Below, piece by piece: positions 55,038 to 64,000 of a stretch of 64,000 nt of DNA. Both the position numbers and the translations under genes were made by a program. Position 1 is the first letter of the stretch. Each line of letters starts with the position of its first letter. The notes below the pieces were generated by a model that saw only the letters and a list, made by a program, of their open reading frames with translations, searched no databases and was not told the origin of the DNA. The DNA lies in the NCBI RefSeq assembly GCF_964199755.1, contig NC_133897.1, positions 133,676,125 through 133,740,124 of the forward strand. Direction: 5' to 3'. This DNA is from Larus michahellis. Lineage: Eukaryota > Chordata > Aves > Charadriiformes > Laridae.

Positions 55038-58000
55038 CAACTCTAAGGCAGGCAGCTTTCCAGAGGGCTCCGTGCATAGCAATGTGCTAATGCGATGCCT
55101 TAAAGGTTCATTAGTCCGAAGTAATGCCATACTTGTAATCCTAAAGCACTTAATGCAGCTCTTTTTGACACACAGAAGAGACTAGGCTCTGAATTTCCAT
55201 CAGAACACATTAATACACAACCAGGTGGATTTCAAGTAAGAATCTCAGGAGAAATTAATCAAGGTCACCATTCCTAATTGTTAGAACATAAGTAACTATT
55301 TTTCTTTTTTTTTTCCCAAAGAACCAAAGTTACTGCTTTACAGTAATACCTGATAGCATTCCCTCATCTTTCTCGTTAAGAGAAATACATCAATAACATA
55401 GCTGAAAAACTCATGCCATACTGCCACTCATTATAAATTACTCTAATACACATATTGCCACTTTGCATATAGAGACTCCACAAATACAAGCGAATTGTGA
55501 AGCCATGAGTGTGCACTATATATCCTTCACTGATGGAACAAAAATGAATGCTAATCATTGTTACTGTGCCCTTATGCATTACTGCATTTCCTGGAGGTGT
55601 CAAAATTAATTTTTTTTATATAGTATCATAATACATATAACCTTATTTTGAACCCTCCCATAAAAGCCTACACCAAAAACCTGAAATAAACAAACATAAA
55701 TGAAAAGTCTAAAAGAAAAAAATAATACATGAAATAAAACTACAATATAATTTGAATTTAATTACTTCAATAGAATTCAACACAGACCAAGAAAAAAAAA
55801 GTATCTTATTAATGAAAAAGCATTAGGTAAGATTTTTTTTTTTAAAAAAAGGGCTTCATAAGTGACATTTTCAGCTTCAGTAAATATCAGAAACAGATCT
55901 AATGAGAAAGTACCATTTTACAATAGAGTTTGCAAAGCACCGAACTAACTTTTTAGAATAAAATGTTCATAATCATTCACTACCAGCAATTATTCCTTTA
56001 ACATATCTAGTTATAATATGCACCTGATACACCAAAGAAATGAATAAACTAATCTCTTAAGAGGGTCAGTATAAACATGTAAATGTATACAATCTTTTAA
56101 GATGCAGATAGGTAGATGTCACGTTTCAGTCCTATCATCAAGTTGTTAATTTCCCTAAAGCACTGGAGCATACATCCTGAAATACCTAATACATGTAATT
56201 GCTCCATATATACCATTAAAATATTATACCTTATTATCCCTATCACAACATAATCAGCATGTAAAATCATACATTCTCTTCTGATGAGATAACTCTGGTT
56301 CTCTTGAGAGCACTACATCAATGTAGTTACTCCCTCCTGCATGCAATTAAAATTCTACGATAGAACACAGTATGAGATATTTAAATGAAAATTGTCAATA
56401 CTGAGGACCTGAACTTCCTAATTTGAAGTTCAAATGCAGATTTTGGAATCTAAATTTTGAGAAAACTGCAGTATATTCTACTGTTTGGTCTAGTATGCTT
56501 CTATAATTTCATTATGAAATTCCTATTAATGCAAGAAAACATTGTTTATGATGGCACTTAGATCAAATTATACATTAGTAAACATTAATATTTCCCTTTC
56601 AGTATGTTACAAAACTTGTCATACCCCTTTAACATATTGTTTAAGAAATATTCCTTCAAGATCTGAAATTATTTGCTGTTGTATCGATTTGGACTTAATT
56701 ACTCCAAATAAGTGTGTAGAAGGTGAAGGAAACAAGCCATTTCTTTTACTTTTTCTCAAAGCAATAAACTAAGAACTAGTACAAACCGAGGGTGCAGTAA
56801 CGAATTGTAAATCTACGTGCAGCTCACTCATTCATAAACAGAATACCGACCTCAGAGCTAGACAGTGAGATTTGACTGATTTTTTTCACTGAGTTTGAAA
56901 AATGCCAATTACAAATACTATTATCATTATTACATAAAGAGCAACATATAGGAAATCAGATGATTCATTTACCTGGCAGTATCCCTTACTAAATTAGGAT
57001 AGGTAAACTAGTTTGGAACTGATACGCATTGGCATTGATTACTTTATGCAGACTAAAAAAAGACTGCAGAAGTTTAGAATTCAACCTAATAATATTAAAT
57101 AAAACTTTAGGCTGAGCTTTGAAAAGCCAGTTGGACCATACATAAATCAAGCTTCAGAGGTCACTGCTGCAACTCTGCCCTTTGCGTTCAAAATGTTAAA
57201 TCTTTCTTTAGCAGTTTATAAGAAGACAAAATACTTCTTTCCCCCTAACTCGGATAACAAACTCGGTTCTGATTAGAGATTTCTGGAACGCATCAGATGA
57301 AAAGAAGATTTTTATTAGAAAACATTAACTTGTGGTGTCTGGAAAAATATGCATCATAGGCCAAAGTTATGACAGATGATTGCCTGCCCGTAAACCCAGC
57401 CTCTCTATATGCCAGGAAGGGTTCCCTCTGAGCCTGGGTGAGCCGGAGAGCATCAACTTTCAGATTCCCGCTTTTAATTATGCCTAGACCCAAATACATG
57501 TCTACACTGCGGGTTAGACCTCTACCAAATGCAGCCTGTCTTCCTACTATTTCTGGGCAAGGATGCTCAAGCTCTGCGGCTCGTTGGCAATGTTGCCTAC
57601 AAACTTCTCAATTCCTAACAGCCCAGATGCTTATGCACGTGAATTGGAAAGATTTAGGCCTGAGCAGGGTCACCACTAGATCTTTCAGACTCAGTTCTTC
57701 ATCAGCAAGAACAGATGCTTCGAGCCTGAGGCACAGCCAAGCCAAATTGTCCGCAGTTTTCATGGAAGTCTGTCAAGCTGTAGGGCAGCCTGAACTTCCA
57801 AACCACCATGCAAGGACTTTGAGTTTCTGAGATGGATGCGAAGAATCTGCCCCGAGGTCACAGGCCTTGGGAACCAGGCAGGCCCTGCTAATAACGATGA
57901 TGCTCACAAGAACGACAAATTGTGGCTTCAGGAGGACACGTTCCTTCAAAAACACCACATTTCTGCAACATGATTCAAAAAACACAAAATTTCTGGTGAA

Positions 58001-58239
58001 CTGAAAGTCTGTGGCTGTGGCCAGGTCTAGTCCTTACGTGCTGCTTCCCACAAAGTACAGCCTCTCTTATGCCCTCTCCCTGTGTACTTCTCTGAAGACT
58101 TCTCTATGGCAATGCACAAGCACAAACCCACTCCCCTGCACTGCTGAACATGCTCTTCTCTCCCTTGGACAGGCCATGAGATCTTTCAGATTGGAGCTCA
58201 TGCTCCTCAGAAATAAGGGCTTAGAGCTCATGTGGCAAC

Positions 58240-58702
58240 ACGGACCTGTTGGAGCGAGTCCAGAGGAGGACGACAAAGATGATCAGAAGACTGACACGCT
58301 TCTTCTATGAAGCCAGGCTGAGATAATTGGGGTGGTTCAGTCTGGAGAAGAGAAGGCTCTGGGGAGACCTTATTGCAGCCTTCCAGTACTTAATGGAGAC
58401 CTACAGGAAAGATGGGGAGGGACTCCTTACCAGGGACTGTAGTGATGGGACGAGGTGTAACGGTTTTAAACTGAAAGAGGGTAGAGTTAGATTAGATATT
58501 TCTACTCTGAGGGTGGTGAGACACTGGAAAAGGCTGCCCAGAGGAGCTGCGGACTCCCCCTCCCTGGAGGTGTTCAAGGCCAGGCTGGATGGGGCTTTGA
58601 GAAACCTGGTCTAGTGGGAGGTGTCCCTACTCATGGCAGGGGGGTTGGAACTAGATGATATTTAAGGTCCCTTCCAGCTCAAGCCATTCTATGATTCTAT
58701 GA
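58240..58702 (+). mobile_element. CR1 LINE 3' fragment, antisense in an EYA1 intron
   Basis: Starts in the C-terminal part of ORF2 (DLLERVQRRTTKMIR-like, out of frame with the next part). It continues [40 protein letters not shown] and [17 protein letters not shown] with a stop at 58612-58614, and ends in the 3' UTR with ATTCTATG octamers (58687-58702). A usual 5'-truncated copy of the EVFKARLDG subfamily. Confidence 0.93.
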
Positions 58703-59907
58703 TCCATGTACCAGGACATGAACACAACTGCTCACTCCTAAGTGCCTCTGTGTATGAAGAAGACAGACTAGGGATAGACACAGACTATTACACTCGAGTT
58801 TGGAGACGCAAGATAAAGTGGCTTGTTATGGGGGAAACGCATAGAACCAAGCTCATCCAGTGAGCTCCTCTGCTTCCGTGAACCACCTGGATCAGTACTT
58901 TTTTCATACACAGCTTCAAAGTTCTTCAGTGAATAAATTGCTATGCTGTACTGTGAAGGCTGTAACAGGCCAATTAGCAGAAGATAATCTACTATCTGTA
59001 AGATGCAGTTGATTGATTAACATCCATTAAAGTCAGTGACGTTGACAATCATGTATGAAGCCTACCACAAGCCTACCAAGTATCTGGCTATGCACAGCAA
59101 ATGAAAACACGCTGAACTTTATTGAATATGCTGGTAAGATACAGTAGTACTTTCTCTTTCTGCTATGGATAAAATGAAATATAACCAGAAATCAGAAACA
59201 GATTTGGAAAATGACTAACATTGTTATACCTTTCTACAAATCTGAAAAATCAGTCCTATACATGCAACTCGCTAATGGTGTTTCTTATACCCAAAACAAT
59301 CATATCTTTGCATACAGGTACCTTAATGAAAGAAAGCACTACTTTAAAATTTAAAGAAATCATCTTTTTTATTGTAAGTATAAAAAATAAATACTCCACT
59401 AAGGAATGGAAGGAAAAATAAAGCACATTTTAAATAATTTCATTACATTCTAAGATGCCAAATCATCTGTGAGTGGTTTCTTTTTAGATGAAAAGAAATC
59501 AAAATACAGGACAGATGTTGGACAAACCACATTTGAGGTCTATCACACACTGGCATTTTTCAAATGATTTTGGCTCATCTATTAAATAAGGTGTATTTTG
59601 CTTGATTTTGAAAAGGGAAACATCAGGAAATATTTAAAGGCCAATTGCTGCCAATTAACTTTGATCAGCAAAAGTTGCATTTGAATCTTTTAGATTCTTT
59701 TGCCTGTCTGGAATACCACACTATTCTAAAATCTAGCAAAACAACAACTTGATGATTAATGTGTGTTGGCAGCCCCACCACAAGCTTGCTTAACAGTTGG
59801 ATTTTAAATAAACAGCTGTCTTCATTATGATGGGAAAGAAATCTGACTGTTTTCATGTTTTCATGTTATTAAAATATGATCAGAAATTGCTTTTTTCCCT
59901 TTTCAGA

Positions 59908-60194
59908 CGAAACAGCCAGGCATTATGGTGACAGTCTCTTTCAGCAGTTCGGATAGTTTTAGAACGATCTCACAAGCGCCGCCAAACCATAGCCTACGTA
60001 GGCTGAAAAAGCCCTTGGCATGCCCACACCAGCTCCTCGCCGCACGCTGCAGGGGAGAGGCAGAGAAACCCTCGCGCGTAACAAATGGTCCCCGCCACTG
60101 GGGAAGGCAGAGGACCCACAGTAGTAGGCCACTGAGACGGACAGCGTGTACAAAATTAATGATTTCCCTCGGGTTTAAGGTAATACTTGCCCGC
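59908..60194. promoter_or_regulatory. CpG-rich patch next to an EYA1 exon, with a 14-bp palindrome
   Basis: About 18 CpGs in 290 bases of otherwise AT-rich intron, starting 390 bases downstream (in the sense of transcription) of the 60584-60673 exon. It includes AGCCTACGTAGGCT, a perfect 14-bp palindrome at 59991-60004, and CTCGCGCG at 60071. Frames on both strands (59903-60229 - and 59925-60206 +) have no known family. It is the strongest compositional candidate for an intronic regulatory element in the window, unproven. Confidence 0.35.
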
Positions 60195-60583
60195 GGTGGG
60201 ATGTAAGTGAGAAATCTGTCCCCAGCCATGAACTGTTTATAGAAGCTGAAGTTTAATATTTAATAGCCTGTGCAGACTATTGAATTCTAACGTTTACAGA
60301 TGCTCTTGGTGTATACACTTCTAAAACTTGTCTACTGTGGCCATAAATACTAAGACCTGTGAGGACAAAACCCTACCATTTAAACTATTGAAACCTTTGA
60401 ATGCCAGTGCAGACATTTAGTATAGATATTATATATCCTAATGGCTAAATTACACAGATATTTTCTAACCGTTTCCATATTAAAACTGTGAAACCAAAAA
60501 TAACAGTCAATAATAGTTTAACAAAATGTAAAAGAGACAAATATTAAATCACCTCTATGTGTTTTCAAAGAATGAACACTTAC

Positions 60584-60673
60584 TTCTAAATCGTTAAAGA
60601 ATAGATGCGTGTCCGCCAAATTGAAAATCATCTCTTCCATTCGGAGTCCAAGAGACACAGAGGTGGGTGGATC
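60584..60673 (-). CDS. EYA1: EYA1 exon [20 protein letters not shown]
   Basis: 90 nt, exactly 30 codons, phase 0 at both ends. The acceptor GTCTTCTTTAAG is followed by [20 protein letters not shown] and then [10 protein letters not shown]. The exon ends TTAGAA|GTAAGT, a consensus donor. In EYA proteins this block directly follows the DLDETIIVFHSLLTGSYA segment that carries the nucleophilic aspartate (family knowledge). That segment was not found up to base 64000, so it lies upstream, outside the window. Residues 1-30 of the 242 encoded here. Skipping this exon would keep the frame but remove a core helix. Confidence 0.96.
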
Positions 60674-63600
60674 CTTAAAGAAGACATTAAGCGAGTACAC
60701 CATCAATGCCATGCCTAACGTACATACCAGACTACAAACTGGAGAAACTGCTCTTCAAAAGAGATTATTTGAGGTACTAAATGCAACATCCACTTGTTCT
60801 TCAGCAACTCTCTAATCCTGTATTACAACACTTACCAGTAACACTCAAAAATACGACTTTAACTCGACTGTTACCGTGATTTTACAGTGAGACCTCTGTG
60901 ATGACCCTCGTGCATCCCTGGCATGGGCTCCCTTCCCTCCGTGCAGAAAGGGCAAATCCATTTCATCTAAAACTCCTCTAGATTTTACAACTGTTTACAA
61001 GTTTTACGATCAACCTGGGGCACGATAAGGCTATTGTCACTCAAAATAAACTCTCACTGGTCACAAGTAAATAGAATTCAGTCCTGTGAATACCTCGTGA
61101 CTTTAAAGCAAATCACCGTTAATGTTTTATTTGTAAATGGCAATTATATTTAAAACCACCCCTTGATTCTCCACACAACCATGCTTTAATTACGCTTTCA
61201 GTTTGGCCCACCCATGCAGAGTGAACAAATCTATTGTTTGTTATTAATACATAACACACTTTAACTTCTCTACAGAAATTACCATAACAACTTATTCCTT
61301 ACTGAGCTAATAAACTCAAAAAGCATGTTCAGCATTGTGGTTACCAAATGCATTACAGATGTTTGTCTTGTTTTGATTTTTTTTGTGTTTTATATATTTT
61401 GAATCTGAAAAATGGACAAGAAAGTCTAATACATACATTTGATATAGAGTTTCTCATTTATAATGCTAAGTATATCCAAGCGCACAGAAGCATGAGTTTG
61501 AAAGAACTTGTTACCTTATCTCATGAAATCCTCTATTAACAATGTTAGTTTGTTAGGAAATATATTTTAAATAGAACTGCAGAAGTAACATCCCATATTT
61601 TACTTAAAGTCAGTTAATATTCTAAACCCGATGACAACTCAGTTAAAAAACAAGAGATGCAGTCCCTAGTTTCTTTTTCCACCTCTCAATCAAATTAATA
61701 GGTGTTTCAACATGATCTCTGAACTTTCAAACATTTTTCTATAACTACTGGTTAAAAAGCAAAATGTGTCAGTAGCAGAGTTGGAAAAGAATGGTGATTT
61801 GGCAGCTCATTTGCCTTCCAGAAACGCCAAAACCCAAGTAAAACTAACCAGAAAAAGAATTTTGGAAAAAAGCATTTAGGAAAAAAGCTACATAGAACAG
61901 ACAAAACATCTATTCTTGAACTGACATACATTAAGAGTAAAGTTTTCTAGCATCAAAAAAAATAGCCTTTATAAATGGCAAAGAAAAATTGCATCATGCT
62001 ATTTTGATGAACTTTGCCCTTAAAAATAAGCCTTATATTTAAACTGGCACTGACAATAAAAAGAGTATTTGGCTTCTTAATTCAAATGGAAAAACTTTAA
62101 AATATGAACAAAAGTATTCTGTCTCTCTGTTTTAATATTGCTCTATTTGTAGACCTGCATCTTTATTTCACTTTTGTAGGCGTGTGAGGTGGAAAGCAGG
62201 TGATATTTTCTCTCTAGCTAGGCCTGAGGCTACTTTTCCCTCTGACATTCCTGCTTATCTTTGTGCCCAGTCACCACCCCACCATCCTTCATTGCTCATC
62301 AGCCTGTTTGTTTTTTAAACCAGACAAGGATTTCTGTTGTGCCTGAGCACTAACAGAAGCCACCCCGCAGAAGCCTCTGCTCCAGTTATTAAAAGGAGTT
62401 GGATGGACTAAGGATCTAAGATGCAAATGAAGATCACTGGCTACATCTTGATTATCAACTGCTAATGTAACAGTGGAGAACTAACCCCGTTCTGAGCTTC
62501 CATCCATAAACAGGAGCACCATTTTTAAAAACAGAATAAATCGTCAGACAGAACGATGATGTTGGTTATGAACCCATATGGCTGTGAATATATATTTTAA
62601 GTTTCAATGCACGCAGGACTTAAATGAAACATTTTTATTAAACTTTTTATCACACTTCTGAGTCTGAAAAAATGGCTTTTTGTAAATCTTTCTGTGAACT
62701 ATTTCACTCCAAGGTATTTTCAAATGGCAGACAAAACAGAATGGGGATTTCTCTAAAGTAATATTAAAATAATGCCATTTATTAGGTTAATTTAATTAGG
62801 AGAAAAGCAAATAAGACAATCATTGGCACCTACTGAAAATGTCAGATTAAATACCATAAAAGCTAAGAGAAGAAACAAAACAGGTTGCTTTTCAAAGAAA
62901 CCTTAATTCCTTGATTAAACACAATCTGTTTCTATAGAAAGTTCCGCTTAGCATAAAAACCGTGTTAAGCTGCAGCTCTGGATACCCACATATTTAACAG
63001 AAGCAAAAGCCTTATCTGCATTAGGGTTTTAAATATCTGCGTAGTCGCAATCTTGCAACTGCTGTAGTAAAAAGCACAAGAGCCTTGGTTTAAGGCACTG
63101 CAGTAGATTAAACTCTGATGTCAGACATTACAGTGGGGGCTGAAAACTTTAAAAAAGGGACAAGGCTAGAATAAGGTTTTAAAAAAAATAATCCCACACT
63201 GAACCGTCTTTTGCAATTTTAAGCCACTAATTGCTAACTAATTATTGTGAGGTGTCACACAATGAGGAGGAAAGCTAACCATCTGTTCTTGCTGATTGGG
63301 ATTTGCAGGTTCAGGTGGAGTGTCTTTTCAGGTATGGTCAAAATCAGGTACAAATCTCTGAGGGAGGTACAGTTCAGCTAAAGAAAAGAAATACCAATGT
63401 CAAACTGCTTAAGCAGGCCTCTTGTTTTGAATACTGGTATTGGAGCCAAAACATTGTCTGTCTGTCATTTCTGAATTCTACCCACTTGATTTCTTTGTTT
63501 TGTGGAGAAACAAGAAGCTGAAAAACAGGAAAGTTCACTTTGAGTACAAGGCTTATTTTCCACTTAAGCCTACAGGTCACAAATGAAGGGTTAAGTGAAA

Positions 63601-64000
63601 CCAGGCTTTGTTTTTCTCCATCTCTAAAATATATTAAACCACATTAAAATAGCTTATAATTTAAAGGAAAATTCCTTTAAAGCCTCTGAATATAAATGCT
63701 TTCACGGAGAATGGAAATGTACGTAAAGACTGCAGTATTCTAGTGCCAATTCTGAGACGTATTTCCACCTGCTCCAAGATACTAAAGAAGGGCTCCAACT
63801 TTTTCCAAATTCCAAAACTTAATAAGTTGCCATCTGGCTCAAAACGTAAGTTTTGAGGTGTTAGAAGCCCTAGCGTTAATTAAAGTAACTGATAACTTTA
63901 AATTTGATCAATAGAACTCTGTACATATTAAAAAAAAAATATCCAAAAGCAAATGGAAATGTTTTGGTTTGTTTCTTTTTCTTCTCTTCTGGAAGGAAAA
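60674..64000 (-). other. EYA1: EYA1 intron, partial (upstream end outside the window)
   Basis: AT-rich sequence upstream of the first EYA1 exon in the window. I searched the minus strand for the preceding ED-domain block (VWDLDET, GSYANRYGR) and did not find it. No interspersed repeat is recognised. The short open frames have no family signature. Confidence 0.75.

Larger units (their letters stand above)
35657..60583 (-). other. EYA1: EYA1 intron, 24.9 kb
   Basis: Runs from donor GTAAGT (60583-60578) to acceptor CCTTAG. It is AT-rich, with only two CR1 fragments (both antisense to EYA1), a (TAA)n repeat, a 16-bp direct duplication at 41788-41819 and an AT palindromic stretch near 47220-47275. 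Two CpG-rich patches (54866-55037 and about 59908-60194) stand out. Open frames inside it (for example 54095-54577 + and 57438-57830 +) show no known family. I did not find further EYA1 exons in it, but an alternative exon without a conserved peptide would escape this reading. Confidence 0.85.

Noticed and set aside
60674..64000. Search for the preceding EYA1 exon (DLDET motif)
   Set aside because: No matching peptide block was found on the minus strand; it must lie beyond the window.

Overview
This is a vertebrate, almost certainly avian, nuclear window. The evidence is several CR1 retrotransposon copies with the bird-type 3' end (octamer ATTCTATG repeats), two solo LTRs of avian endogenous-retrovirus type, and seven exons of a vertebrate developmental gene. 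No bacterial-style gene organisation is present. Almost all open frames of 60-200 codons are chance frames or lie inside repeats.

The one cellular gene I can support is EYA1 (eyes absent homologue 1), on the minus strand. Seven coding exons were found by reading conserved peptide blocks and fitting splice sites and phases. From 5' to 3' they are 60673-60584, 35656-35598, 35400-35240, 35038-34924, 34637-34516, 32521-32421 and 24095-24015 (stop TAG). Together they encode the last 242 residues of the protein, that is most of the C-terminal EYA (ED) domain. The ED domain is a haloacid-dehalogenase-fold tyrosine phosphatase and the binding surface for SIX homeoproteins. The 5' part of the gene, including the N-terminal transactivation region and the first catalytic motif (DLDET), lies beyond base 64000. 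The 3' UTR probably runs from 24014 to about 21910. Introns are 24.9 kb, 197 bp, 201 bp, 286 bp, 2.0 kb and 8.3 kb in order of transcription. One intron (35239-35039) appears to start with GC instead of GT.

Layout: 1-21.9 kb is the 3' flank of EYA1, with no gene I can recognise. It holds a CR1 on + (about 3077-4206), a CR1 on - (about 4964-6274), a roughly 1.07-kb solo LTR (9278-10351), a 407-nt homopyrimidine microsatellite (14025-14431), a short CR1 3' fragment (15227-15469), a 372-bp solo LTR with a perfect 5-bp target duplication (16424-16795), and a + strand CR1 nested inside a - strand CR1 (16951-19033). From 21.9 to 64 kb the window is EYA1, mostly intron, AT-rich and poor in interspersed repeats. 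Only two CR1 fragments are visible there (about 51573-52288 and 58240-58702), both antisense to the gene.

The best leads are the GC donor in EYA1, several compact CpG-rich patches inside otherwise AT-rich introns (candidate regulatory elements), and the nested transposon. I found no evidence for a wholly new biological system.
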